From Gigaspora margarita (Eukaryota > Glomeromycota > Glomeromycetes > Diversisporales > Gigasporaceae), in assembly GCA_009809945.1 (NCBI GenBank), contig WTPW01000558.1, positions 62,001 through 126,000 of the forward strand: a stretch of 64,000 nucleotides of DNA, in the 5' to 3' direction. The notes under the pieces are model-generated. The model made no database searches. It was not told the DNA's origin and worked only from the letters and a program-made list of their open reading frames with translations. Below, in pieces: positions 48,716-59,622 of this stretch. The position numbers and the translations under genes are program-made. Within the stretch, counting starts at the first letter, position 1, and every line of letters starts with the position of its first letter.

Positions 48716-48861
48716 ATACATATATCGTAAGTTTTGGTACCTTGATATAAAGTTTTATTAGACTTAGCATTTTTCAAAATTTTTATTAGATGTTTATTAG
48801 ACTTAGCATATATATATATATGTATCTTGATATAAATTTTTATTATACTTACCATATATGT

Positions 48862-49866
48862 CTGAAAATATGCTACTACCTAAAATAAGCTACTCTGATT
48901 TTTTTTCAAATATATTAAAAAACTTGTTAGCAGTTGCTATGTATATATAAAAGTCTAAATTTACTATGTAAACCAAAAGTGCTATTAAGTAAACTTGTTC
49001 AGAACATCAAAATACACTTACAGTAAAAATTTGGTAGTATTTGGACAACCTTTTATTAGTACGTTTTTAAATTTTTCAAAAAAATCAAAATCTGAAAATA
49101 AGCTACACCACGATTTTTGTATAATTTTTTACCCAAAAAACATAGCACATTTTCAGACACATACAGTATCTATATATATATATATATTAGACTTTTGTAT
49201 GCTAGAAAATAATTAAGAATCAGCTTTAGATTGAATTCTGCTATAACAAATAATATTGGTATGAATTTGAATAAAAAATTATGTTCTAGATATACAAAAA
49301 AATGATATACTGAATAGGTTTTTGTGCTCTAAATATATACAAAATGACTAGTGCTAAAAATTGATATCCTTTTTGATATGAATTTGGGTAAATAATTGCA
49401 TTCTAGATACACAAAAATCAATATACTCATTGGGCTTTTTGAACCATAATGTATACAAAATGACTAAGCTATGCCAGAACTTCTAAAAATATCCTACTAT
49501 TTCATCCTAATGCAATGATATAACAGATTTCAATTTAGTTTCATCTTGTTATATTATAATTATTTAAATTTTCAAAAATAATGTAGGTTTATGATAATTG
49601 TCAGCCTGTATATCAGTTGGGTATAATCTTATATTGGCCAAAAATTTTATTATCATAAACTACATTTTTATTACCAAAAAATAATTATCAGAATTTGCTT
49701 ACAAAATTCAATTCATTACTTGGGCTAATAATTTTCAAATTAGCTGTATCTTAATTTGATAACTATTTTTATCAGAGTTTATTCAACATTTTTCCCAAAA
49801 GTGTACTTTCAAATTTTGATCGAATTAAGCTTAATTCTGGCTATTATTCAACCAATGCCCCTAGAC
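48862..49866. other. Intergenic with a degenerate 120-bp direct repeat
   Basis: Two degenerate copies of about 115 nt lie at 49257-49374 and 49375-49485 (shared GATATGAATTTG, TCTAGATA, TATACAAAATGACTA). Otherwise no structure or gene is seen. The promoter of F, if real, should lie here. Confidence 0.5.
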
Positions 49867-50007
49867 CAAGGTTGGCAATGAAGCCAATAGTGGTCAATAG
49901 TTGTGCAAATAGAGCCCAAATAACTAGTATCTATTAGCTCTATTCAGAGCTCTATTGGCTCTATTTGCAGCTTCATTGGGCCTTATTGAGCTCTATTGCC
50001 AACTTTG
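49867..50007. mobile_element. hAT-type MITE, 141 bp, 8-bp TSD
   Basis: Ends CAAGGTTGGCAAT and ATTGCCAACTTTG, flanked by CCCTAGAC and TCCTAGAC (8 bp, one mismatch). Interior repeats GCTCTATT-like words in both orientations. Confidence 0.82.
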
Positions 50008-50074
50008 TCCTAGACATTATTTTGTGTTTATACAATTTATCATCTGTTTCTGGTTTAGTTTGACTACATCACAC

Positions 50075-50905
50075 CAGTGATGGTAAATGACCTGAAATGA
50101 CCCAAATGACCCAAGTGACAAATGACTAGTCATTGGGTCATTTCGAGGCTCAAATGACTTAGAAGGTTATTTAACATATGTTAGTTAAGATTCTAAAGCT
50201 CTTTAGCCAATCAGAATTGGCTGCCAAACAAAATTTAAACATAATCAATAATTGTAGCTATAAGTCAATTAATATTTATGTCTTAAGTAAAGTTGTTCAA
50301 AATAATAAATTGCATATTTTGAACACCTTAAGACATAAATATTAATTGACTTAGTAAAATTTGGGACTTTAATCTATAGCTAAGATTATTGATAAGGAAA
50401 GTAATAAAATTTGATAACTTTTTATACGAACAATTCGATCAACAAAATTATTATATATGCCAATGAAAAATGAACTTATCAGTAATAACCAAAATGATCT
50501 TGATATGATTTAATAGTTTTGGGTTATTTAAATTTTGATCAAACGATCGAGTTATTTACCATTCCTAGGTGGGACTGGGCATATAATTTATTGAGTTTGG
50601 GCACAAATACCTAGCCCAACCCAGCTTACTTCAAAACCTATACATATGCATTATCGTTATGCAGTTAAAGTTGATCAATCTATGTAGAAAATATTATATT
50701 TGGGATACAAATTCTATAAGCATGATGGCTTAATGACTAAATGACCCTCAAATGACCTCGGTCATTTCTAAATGACCATGGTCATTTGGTCACGAGTTAT
50801 TTCTAAATGACCCAAAATTGAGATGACCGTTAACGACCGGTCATTTCGGGGTCATTTGGGGTCATTTGAAAATTTTGCAAATAACCAGGTCATTTACCAT
50901 CACTG
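50075..50905. mobile_element. hAT-type non-autonomous element, 831 bp
   Basis: Same CAGTGATGGTAAATGACC ends as the element at 647, with a perfect 8-bp duplication CATCACAC at 50067-50074 and 50906-50913. Subterminal AAATGACC repeats occur at both sides and an internal hairpin at about 50263-50354. No transposase. Confidence 0.94.
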
Positions 50906-51224
50906 CATCACACAGCTACTTATTTAAATAATTAATAATTATTAAAAACTTTTTGAAAATTAAATAAAAAACTTAACATAATTGCATTTGTTAGTATAAT
51001 TATTGTAATAGCTGCTACTAATTTTGGCTAATATTGAAGATCATGTAATATTTTGGTTCAGAAATTGCAGATTAGAAAATTTTAAAACAAATATTTGTTC
51101 TGTGATAATTCAGTTATAACATAAATTCTGCATAAGAATATCTTTATTATTTTAACAAAAAGTTTTCTTTGAACAATGTTGCTAATATACCTACTAATAT
51201 TTGTAATCACTAATCCTAAATTAA

Positions 51225-51849
51225 ACAAAGATTCTGCCTCAGTAGATATGTAAGTTACTGAAGCATAGGTGATACCTGTATGAACAGGGACTGCTCTACC
51301 AGGACCCCAAAATATATAGAGAGGGCTAGGGCTTTAGTTTGCTTATTTTTGGCCTTTTTTGTGCAGATTATTTCCTTTTATAGTAATTAGTTTGCTTATT
51401 TTTGCTATTTTTCTTGCAGATCTTTCTATATTTAGTAATTTTTGTAAAACTTTACCCTTTTGTAGATATTTTGGGGTCCTGCTCTACCATGTGTTCTGCG
51501 AGGATAAAGTAGTTCTAAGGGGACTCTGTTAAGTATCTGGGACTGACCTTGACTGACTAATGTATTGGAGAGCTGTACTGGTGATACAAGTTGGATTGTC
51601 AGGAGGAGCAGGGACCAGAGTGTTTAAATAGGTAACCCCCTAGCTGGGTTGCAAGTATGGCAACTAGTGTAGAACCTTCAGGTGGACTACTTAAATTAGA
51701 CAACCAAAAGTTGTATGTGTAGTAGCTGTACTCTCATCTATGTAACAAATATCAGAAAGCTCCTGGAAGCACTTGTGATCTGATAACTTGAATAAACATA
51801 CCTTCCCCATAGTGGAAGCTTTGACTATTAAAAAAAAAATAAAAAAAAT
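51225..51849 (+). mobile_element. tRNA-headed retroposon, copy 2, 5'-truncated
   Basis: Matches the distal part of the copy at 14485-15490 (CCTCAGT..GTA..TTACTGAA, GTTTAAATAGG, AACTAGTGTAGAA). It ends with an AATAAA at 51790 and an A tract at 51830-51848, which marks RNA-mediated insertion. The head is missing, and a 180-bp MITE interrupts it. Confidence 0.7.
51301..51480. mobile_element. MITE in the retroposon, 8-bp TSD GCTCTACC
   Basis: Ends AGGACCCCAAAATAT and ATATTTTGGGGTCCT are perfect inverted repeats, with GCTCTACC duplicated at 51293-51300 and 51481-51488. An 8-bp duplication fits hAT. It is nested, so younger than the retroposon. Confidence 0.9.
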
Positions 51850-52914
51850 TAAACAAAGATAAGTTCAATGCGACCTTAGTATCATTATCAAAAACCATGT
51901 GATCAATAAAAAATTTTTTAAGTTCATTTATATTAGGGTTAGTGCCTAGAATTTAAAAGGCTAGAAGGTTAAATAGTAAAATTGTTTAGAAAAAAGTTTG
52001 TTAGTGCATAAAATATAGTTTTTTATGCAAAATTCTGATAAATAAGCAATTGTTGATAAATGACTATTTGTTTTGAAATTTTCTGATTTGCTATTTCCAG
52101 ACCAAAACTTCATGTGATCTTTAGTATCAGCCAAAATTAGCATCAGCCATCACAATTATTATAAATTAGATAACAAAATAAACAATTAATTAAATAAGAT
52201 AAATAAAGGTTTAGATAAGATTCAACTAATTTTACATCAAACGATAGATATATAGGTGAATTAGTAAAAAAGGGCCAAATTTTTTCTAAGTAAAAGTTTT
52301 TTGACTTTAAGCTTAAATGTCTTAACAACTATGAGAGATGTTCAGGTCCTAGTTTATCATAAAATATCTTCAAAAAATGTTATCTTAATAAATTTAATAA
52401 ATTTTTTTGTATTTTAATTAAGTTTATTTATATATACCCTAAAGTACATGCAACCTATCATGTGATCTATATAGATTACTATAAAATTTAAGATCAGATA
52501 TAATATTACATAATTGGAAAAATTTAAAACCAACATTTGTTTTGACAAAAATCACTTATTTCACAAGAAATTGCATACTAAACCACCTTTTGTGCATTAA
52601 TAAAAAATTTTTCTTGAATGGTTTTACTATATAATAGTCTAAACCCTAATCCTAACATAGTTTTACCCTAACTCTAACCTATATTGGTATCATGGTTTTT
52701 GTAATATCATATGATCAAAATAAAGGGTGCAATTAATTCATTTTAATTTTATATAATTTCAAGTTTAAAATAAAAATTTTTTTAGCAAATTTGATTAAAT
52801 AGTTGTTAAGTATTTTAATTTAAAAATTAAAAAATTTTACTAAAAATGATTTGTCTCTTTTCTACTAACTCACTCCATATTATAACATGAATAATGAACC
52901 TACAACAAAAAAGC
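51850..52914. other. AT-rich intergenic stretch, no gene seen
   Basis: No coding segments with splice support. Short frames on the minus strand (near 51961-52328) look like AT-rich noise. Confidence 0.45.
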
Positions 52915-52922
52915 CTAACAAC

Positions 52923-53375
52923 TAGGGTTCCAACATCCAATCTGGATAACTGCCCAACTGATAAACCAAACCGAAAAAAAGTCAACTGGATCATAATTTT
53001 GACAAACTTGCTTCAACATCCCAACTGGTTTAATATAATACAAATGGGTCACCCGCTTGATATATGGGTCATCTATTGAAAATGAGTCAACTGAGTTCTT
53101 TTATTAAAAACATTAGAGGTGCAGGCGAAACTTGGATCATCAGGATGTGCCATGTTGAAACTCAGTTATAACCTAACTTGTCAAAATCTATTGCTATATT
53201 GAGCTGATACTGCATAATATTTCTATATAGGTAATCGGGTATTCAGATCATCTGATTACAATTGGGTGATCTGCCTTTATTCAGATAATTGGTTTTAGTT
53301 TCAGGTAACTGATTACCAACCAGTTTTTACCTAACGGGTCATGGTTAGAGATTTTCAAACCAGCTTGGAACCCTA
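52923..53375. mobile_element. hAT (Ac-like ends) non-autonomous element, 453 bp
   Basis: Ends TAGGGTTCCAA and TTGGAACCCTA with a perfect 8-bp duplication CTAACAAC at 52915-52922 and 53376-53383. TAGGG termini are those of the Ac group of hAT. Interior words related to ACTGG and GGGTCA recur. Confidence 0.9.
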
Positions 53376-53414
53376 CTAACAACCCTTCTAACAAATATCT
53401 GATACACATATCTT

Positions 53415-53590
53415 CATTAGGGTTTGGAATGGGCTGGGTTAACCCATGGGTTTGCAGGTTGGGCTGGGTTTGGGTTATGACTGGGTCCAATATTTTGATC
53501 TATTTAAAAGTGTGCTAGGTTTACTGGGTTTATTAAATACCAGGCTTGGGTTGGGGTTTGGAAATGGGCCTGCAGGCCTTCTGTAGGCCT
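53415..53590. repeat. GGGCTGGGTT-rich patch, hAT-like subterminal repeats
   Basis: TTAGGGTTTGGAATGGGCTG and repeated GGGCTGGGTT words resemble hAT ends. A comparable patch with GGGCCGGGTC and TTCCAAACCTA occurs at about 54770-54930. Full boundaries were not found for either. Confidence 0.5.
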
Positions 53591-54199
53591 GCTATAATAA
53601 TTTTAATGTCTATAGCATGCTTTTATATTTTTTTAAATCAGAAATGGAGTTTTATGAAAGTAAAATGACATATATAGTATATAGCTATCTTTGATAATGT
53701 AGTCCATGGCATGATTATAAGTCTTACCTGTTTGTTTTAACAGGTATTTTTGGGATTGCTGCTTTGACATAATTCTGATATAAATAAGAATGCATTGCCA
53801 AAAACTGCAATAAAATATAATTAAAGATTTGGGACTTCTCTGACATATTGAGCAAGCACAAACTTCTATTAAATACCTATGTATCAAAGTTCTATGTTTG
53901 AAGCTCTATGATTGGAGCAAGTAGCTTGACATCTGTCTACTTTTTTATAGGTCTTATTAGTCATTACATTTTCATTAGATTACTTTACCAAAAATTCATT
54001 TCACTGATAAAGCAATTCTGGTCATTGTCGTTAGTGTTGAGCTTAGAGTTAGGGTAAAGGTTAGTGCAATTTTTTAAAAACAATTTGTTGGTGAACTACA
54101 ACTGGCATATAAATTTTGGAACATACTAAAAATTTGCTGTTTTCCAAATTTCTTTCAGTTTCATTCTAAAAGCCACCTAACACATTGTTGTCTTTGAAA

Positions 54200-54380
54200 A
54201 TTCATTCTGAAAATAATGAGGTAATTTCTGAAGAATAAGATGATTCATAAGACGAAACCGAAGAGATTTCAGAAAACGAGTTTGTCCCAGAATTTATAAA
54301 AACAGAAATCGTCAGTAAATTAATCTTGTCGATAAATTACTTGGTGAAATGGCATGGATCTGAATTATTGTAATATGATT
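54200..54380 (+). pseudogene. Possible chromodomain-like fragment
   Basis: A short frame reads NEFVPEFIKTEIV then INYLVKWHGSE, like the central strand of a chromodomain (YLVKWKGY), as found at the end of some LTR-retrotransposon integrases. Upstream there are in-frame stops and no integrase core is visible, so this is at most a relic. Confidence 0.3.
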
Positions 54381-54769
54381 TATGGTAATATGTTTTACAT
54401 TTTACATCATTTAATTATTATAGCATATCCATAACTTAATTAATTATACACATATAATTCAATAATTACAATAATTGAAAGTACCAACCTTACATACTGT
54501 ACCATGGCCCTTATTCATGAACTTTGCTGGAGATAATGTATGCATTGGTGTATGCTTGTAAATTCAATTCAGTAAGTATCATTTATTAATTAAATCTCAA
54601 TATAACCTACTGCCCTCCGTTCCTGGTTTTAGTCAACTACATTGCGCAGCTCCCTTATGAATATCTAGAGCTTTTGCGTGATTTTTTGTGAAATGTTACA
54701 TTCCCAAAAGTACTTTGAAGTGTGTAAATAAGTTTCCCAGGCATTTACATTCTTTATATAATCATCGGG

Positions 54770-54932
54770 CCGCCCGGGTTAGGTTGGGCCGGGTCATAAT
54801 TTGAAGTGACCTGACCCGGCCCAAACCTGTAACTTTTTACTGGGCCGGGCACGGGCTTGGCTTTATAAAATTTTTTGGGCTTAAATTTAGAAAAAGCCGG
54901 TCCGACCCGGCCCATTCCAAACCTAAGCTTAA
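54770..54932. repeat. GGGCCGGGTC-rich patch
   Basis: Repeated GACCCGGCCC / GGGCCGGG words in both orientations, unusually GC-rich for the window, ending GGCCCATTCCAAACCTA. Probably a subterminal region of an hAT-type element. Confidence 0.5.
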
Positions 54933-55087
54933 TATATTAAAAACTATCTCAACCATCCCAACTATAACAAATAACTACACCATACTAACACTTTACTATA
55001 ACAGCATCGTCTGGGCGACGAAACCGCCCGCAACTGCAATCTTTAGTTTATAAGTAATTTAGCTATGAACGATGCAATTATGATATA

Positions 55088-55260
55088 CAGTAGGACTCCA
55101 TAAGTGCACGCTTCTGAGACCAAGATTTAACAACATGCATTTAGAGAACAATAAGAAAAAGTGCATTTATTGAGGGCATGTATATATTTGGGCTAGCATT
55201 TGAGCGTGCATTTAGGGAGGGTGTGCACTTATAGAGGGTGCACTTATGGAGGTTCTACTG
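55088..55260. mobile_element. pogo/Fot-like MITE, 173 bp
   Basis: Ends CAGTAGGACTCCATAAGTGC and a near reverse complement, bordered by TA on both sides (55086-55087, 55261-55262). Repeated GTGCATTTA words inside. Non-coding. Confidence 0.88.
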
Positions 55261-55521
55261 TATATATATTAAAGTGGAACGGAAAAGGCATCGTAGCTCT
55301 TTATTATTTTAACAGTTGTATTTATATTTTTCAAATTCTATCGGCTCGAAACCAAAATCTTGGGTTTCCGGCGTTTCTGAACCAGGATTTATGGTCTCAG
55401 ACCACTGTATATGGTTAGAGACCAAAATCTGTGGTTCGGGACCATTATACGCTCAAAGCCTTCTACCAAAAAGAGTAACATTAACAAATATTCGAAAATA
55501 TGCTAACTAATATAAGGCAAG

Positions 55522-55804
55522 TTATTCCGACGGAATATTACAATCATTATTGAGACACGCATCACAATTGCCAAATAATTTATTAAAAAAAGAGCAACGC
55601 TTCTCAATGTGAATTGATTGGCCTAATAATGAATATTAAATATATGGAGAGAAAACTAAAATATTTACGAGGAAAAATTTAACTTAAAGTAAATAGAAAG
55701 GATTGATTCAACTAACCTTCATGAATAGGTAATGCATGAACTAGCATGCCACAAGCGATATAACAGATAATAACAAACCAAAGAAAAATTTTCATGGTTT
55801 TCAT
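55522..55804 (-). CDS. Small secreted Cys-rich peptide precursor, 2 exons
   Basis: Exon 1 (55717-55804) and exon 2 (55522-55622) join in phase across a 94-nt intron (GTTAGT..TTAG) to give 62 residues. The N-terminus MKTMKIFLWFVIICYIACGM is a signal peptide, with likely cleavage after LVHA. A short propeptide (LPIHEGQSIHIE) ends in KR, a typical Kex2-type site. The predicted mature peptide has 24 residues with four Cys (CSFFNKLF, CDAC, NDC), enough for two disulfides. Such small secreted Cys-rich proteins are candidate effectors or signalling peptides in fungi. That role here is inference; no toxin or effector family is recognised. The first ATG (55804) gives a stronger signal peptide than the second (55795), but both work. 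Isolated among repeats. Confidence 0.72.
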
Positions 55805-57128
55805 AAGTCAGGATATATGGCTTAAAAATTGTAGTTAGGGTATAGAATATAATAGATATCAAAATTTTTCTGTTATCCAGAACAGAAGATTAAAATGTAA
55901 CAGGCTTAGAGATCTAAATTATCTATTGATTCTTTTAGGGAATAAATCTTTTACTGTTGCCAGAACAGATGGGAATAAATCATACTGAACAGGTACACTA
56001 TTTATAAAAAAAAATTGAAGGTTAATCTTAACTTTTTTGTCGGTTTAATTAATTTAAAATCTCATTTTTAAAATCCCTGATTTAAATAAAATCGTGATGC
56101 TGAAAAAATAATTGGTTCAAAAGTTAACGAAGCTATTCAACATCTTGGCAACTGAATTTTAGCAAAATCCTAACAGGTTAACTCATTAGTTTAATGTTAG
56201 CTATAATTCTGACAAATGCTTCGGTTCTTGACTAGAGAAGGATTAATACGTATGATTCTGCATTTTGATTAGAGAATAGCAATGCGTATGATTCTATCAG
56301 ATTTGCTTGACTTGCTTTTTTTTCTATTTTTTTTTTTATGCGCATCATACACATTCATGCGCATGATTTCGAAACATGCGCGTCTTGCCCATCACTAATT
56401 TTTACCCAAATTAATATTCCCAACCTAATGATTCATTTGGCTTCGTATTTGAAACCAGTCCCATTTGCTTATGTGAAACTGATTTTAATTTACTTATGTG
56501 AAATCAACTTTATTTTATTTATGTTAAACCGACTTTATTTACTTGTTTTGAAGCCAGTTTTATTTTACTTATGTTGAAGCCGGTTTAATCGGCCTTAAGA
56601 AAAATAAAACTGGTTCAAGCTCTAGTTTGGCAGATTCTCAAAATTTGTATTCACTCAATATAATTTCTTTACTTTTTCTGAAAAAAACCAATTGTAAATG
56701 TTCATGAAGCGAAAAAAAAAACGGAACATGGAAAATCCCAAAACCGAGAGTTTAAACCTATCTCGAAAAACAATAAAATTTTTAAAAAGCAATTTAATTT
56801 ATAACATTTGTCTAATCAACCCTGAATTTAATTATTTTGTTTTTCAAAAACGCACTCAAAAAGGAAATTTCGATAATTTTGATCGCTTTTTCCTGATCGT
56901 TAATTCTTTTACGACAGGATGAAACTTGAACTCAAGATAATAAACATGTTATTATTATTGCTTCCGCTTTTACAACGAGGCCTGATTTATTAGGAGATCG
57001 CTATTTTAATCAGTAAAAGAACTAGTTTCTGAAACGTTTGTTATTTCCCATAAAACTGGTTAAGTAGTGATTATAAATTGTCAAATCCTATCATGCGTTC
57101 ATGAGATACTGTAACAATAATTAAATGA
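55805..57128. other. Intergenic; degenerate 40-bp repeats
   Basis: At 56445-56590 there are about four degenerate units of ACTTATGTGAAACYGATTTT. A 74-codon frame at 56698-56922 is Lys-rich, without a domain, and was not accepted as a gene. Confidence 0.45.
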
Positions 57129-57164
57129 TTGTTTCACTCATTTTCCTTATTTGTTAGCCAATAC

Positions 57165-57365
57165 CCAAAGATGGCACCGAAACCTTTTTTGGCGATTCCG
57201 AAAGTTTCGGGTTACGATTATAGCTTCCGAAACCTTATCCAAACTCGAAACCTCAACCGAAACCCGAAACCTCGACCGAAACCCGAAACCTCAACCGAAA
57301 CCCGAACTGCAAAACATACAGGCTTCGGATTATAACTTCCGAAACCTTATCCGAAACTCAAATAA
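57165..57365. repeat. CCGAAACCTCAAC tandem words
   Basis: About 20-nt units of CGAAACCTCAACCGAAACC repeat three or four times between TTCCGAAACCTTATCC blocks. The inverse-oriented theme (TTTCGG words) recurs at 61340-61470. Likely subterminal parts of hAT-like elements. Confidence 0.65.
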
Positions 57366-57529
57366 TGTTGTTAGCCGAAATTGTTTTATGCTTGTAGAAA
57401 TATTTCGACATTTGATATTTAGGCTGCCGAAATGTCTAAATATTGACGAAATCCTAAATTATGCCGAAATGTCTAAATAATGTCGAAATGTCTAAATTAA
57501 GAAATATATATGAAAAACATATGGGAATT

Positions 57530-57612
57530 AGGGCTGTTAATCAGTCCGCCGGTCCTGCGGTCCTCCTTAGAATTGTCTTTTTATGGGACGGACCAAAAGA
57601 CTATCGGTCCGA
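57530..57612. repeat. GGTCCG-rich hAT-like terminus
   Basis: GGGCTGTTAATCAGTCCG followed by GGTCCTGCGG is similar to GTGCTGTTAATCGGTCCG at 58621. Repeated GGTCCG words in both. Boundaries unclear. Confidence 0.5.
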
Positions 57613-57924
57613 ATATAGTTAGCTTTAAATTATTGTAACGAACATATGTAGCATAATTTGTTGCGATATGCGAGGTTAATTTTTAGAGGCTTAGACAACA
57701 ATAATAAATTTAAATATTTTAAATCGGAGTTTTTCTTATTTTAATGTTTATTTTATATTTTGCGAATTATTAATTTGTCTTTGCTTTCAAACTAAACATT
57801 AAATATTTTTGATAAATGACAAATTAGTATTAGTGTTAGCAATTAAGGTTAGTTATTTTGGTTTGCTATCACTCGCCTTGGTAAAGGCTGGCTCTATCTC
57901 CCACCCACCATCCCTAGTCAGTTG

Positions 57925-58350
57925 TTGGGTTCCGTGGCTGCAGTGGCAGTGCAAGGACCTATTGGTGGATAGTTAGGCTCTGCAGCTGCAGTAGCAGCAC
58001 ACGGACCTTAATAGTGGATAGTTAGGCACCGCAGCTGCAAGGACCTTATTAGTGGATAGTTAGGCACCGCAGCTGCAAGGACCTTATTGGTGGATAGTTA
58101 GGCTCCGCTGCTGCAGTGGCAGTGCAAGAACCTTATTAGTGGATGTTTAGGCTCCGCAGTTGACAGTGCAAGGGCCTTATTAGTGAATAATTAGGAACTG
58201 CGGTTACAGTAGCAGTGCAAGAACCTTATTAATAGATAATTAGGCTCCACGGTGCTGTACAAGGCCTTATTAGTGGATAGTTAGGCTCTGTGGCTGCAGT
58301 GGCAGTGCAAGGACCTTATTAGTGGTTAGTTAGGCTCCATGACTGCAGAG
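57925..58350. repeat. GC-rich minisatellite, 9-10 units of 38-49 bp
   Basis: Units have GGCTCCGCAGCTGCAGTGGC, AGTGCAAGGACCTTATTAGT and GGATAGTTA. Some units lack the GTGGCAGT part, giving short and long forms. The composition is far richer in G+C than the surroundings. Confidence 0.93.
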
Positions 58351-58620
58351 ACCTAAAACAAATGCTGAGGATAACACCGGGCGTATGTTAGATATCTTTC
58401 TTATGCTTGTGTTTTCATGTATTAGTCAGGGTGTGGTTTAGGACCTTGGGTTTAGGAAATTTTTTTGAACTGAGAGGTCAATAGTTTATGCGTTCAATAG
58501 GTTGTGAGAATGATAGGTACGGGTCCAAATAATCAGTCCTAGACTAGAGGTTTTGTCATAGGTATTGACGTTAGAGTATGAACGCTTGTGCTTGTTTAGA
58601 TAGCGAACCTATTCCCATTA

Positions 58621-58745
58621 GTGCTGTTAATCGGTCCGTCCGGTCCGTCTTGGTCCAAAGACTGGCAGTCTTTTAAAAAGTTAGACTGGACTGTGATCCA
58701 GGACTGATTAGGAATGAGCAGTATGAGACCGGGCGGACTGATTAT
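58621..58745. repeat. GGTCCG-rich hAT-like terminus, second copy
   Basis: GTGCTGTTAATCGGTCCG at the left, GACCGGGCGGACTGATTATT at the right with partial inversion. May be a whole short MITE of about 125 bp. Confidence 0.5.
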
Positions 58746-59274
58746 TAGACTAATTAAATGTCATATAAATTGCACTAACATATTAATTTATTACCCGTTA
58801 TTATTATAGACTTCATTCAAATGATTAATTTATTACTCNTTTATTACATAAAGCTACCTCTAAACAAATGTCTAAATCTGTCTATTATTATTAGAACTAG
58901 TAATAATAATGCNTATGAATTTTTGAAACCATGCATATGATTTTTGCAGATATATGTTTATGCAAGTATGCTAGCATAATGCAGGTCAATTTATCTAAGC
59001 ATTTGGAAGTTTCCAACTGGAAAAAATTAATATAAATTAGGTCGAGAGTGGAACAAAATTCCTTAATATTCCAACAATGGAGCATTTTTTATAAACCGGG
59101 TATAATACTGCGCATTACGCGCATCATGTATAAAAAGCACTGAATAGCTTTCACTTATTAAGATTAAATATATACTTAGTTGTGCTTTGTCTTTAAAGTT
59201 CAAAGTGCAGTAGTAATAAAATAATATTCAATTTATTTATAAATAATTTTATTGTTTATATTTTTTAATTTAAA

Positions 59275-59460
59275 CATTTAGTCACATAGTATTTTATTTA
59301 GTCAACTATTTAGACATTTAGTCACATAGTATTTATTTAGTCAACTATTTAGCCATTTAGTCAAATTTAGACTTTTGACATTTCAAAAAAAAAATAATGC
59401 CATGTCGAAATATATTTAGACACTAATTGCCTAAATGGTTGACTAAATTAAGTATTTCGA
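59275..59460. repeat. TTTAGTCACATAGTATTTAT tandem words
   Basis: Two to three units of about 50 nt, each with TTTAGTCACATAGT and TTTAGTCAACTATTTAG; the inverted form GGTTGACTAAA follows near 59440. Confidence 0.75.
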
Positions 59461-59622
59461 CTAACAACATTAAACTCAAACCTCATCTGAACACCAAAAA
59501 CTACCCAAACTTCCATAACATTGATTGCATTAATGTATTATATATCACTTTCAATTATACATCAAATGCGCTGATGTATGCTATGCATTTTCAATATACA
59601 TCAATTGCACTGATGTATGTTA

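Larger units (their letters stand above)
44496..48861 (-). other. Chain of about 19 candidate 3-nt micro-exons
   Basis: On the minus strand a YAG acceptor is followed by exactly 3 nt and then a GTRAGT-type donor at 48632 (TAT), 48554 (TAT), 48467 (GAC), 48381 (TAT), 48294 (AAA), 48188 (AAA), 47510 (AAT), 47179 (TTC), 47088 (ATC), 46669 (AGA), 46600 (GGA), 46521 (GTT), 46434 (AAA), 46352 (AAA, weak donor), 46257 (GAT), 46170 (GAA), 46105 (AAT), 44577 (GAA) and 44496 (CAC); positions are the lowest base. Spacing is mostly 62-103 nt, a normal fungal intron size. The longest gaps contain MITEs or a SINE. A weaker site at 45413 would read TAG. A possible 9-nt exon ending in ATG lies at 48853-48861. 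Splicing is inferred, not shown. Confidence 0.5.

Noticed and set aside
48670..48855. 61-codon minus frame near the possible 5' end of F
   Set aside because: Low-complexity Ile/Lys/Tyr sequence over an AT repeat; it ignores the splice-like sites. Kept only as context.
55200..55510. Two overlapping plus frames (72 and 64 codons)
   Set aside because: The first runs out of a MITE; the second is a repeat of GGTCTCAGACC-like words.
57129..57480. Two frames with Arg/Asn/Pro repeats
   Set aside because: Direct translation of the CCGAAACCTCAAC repeat.
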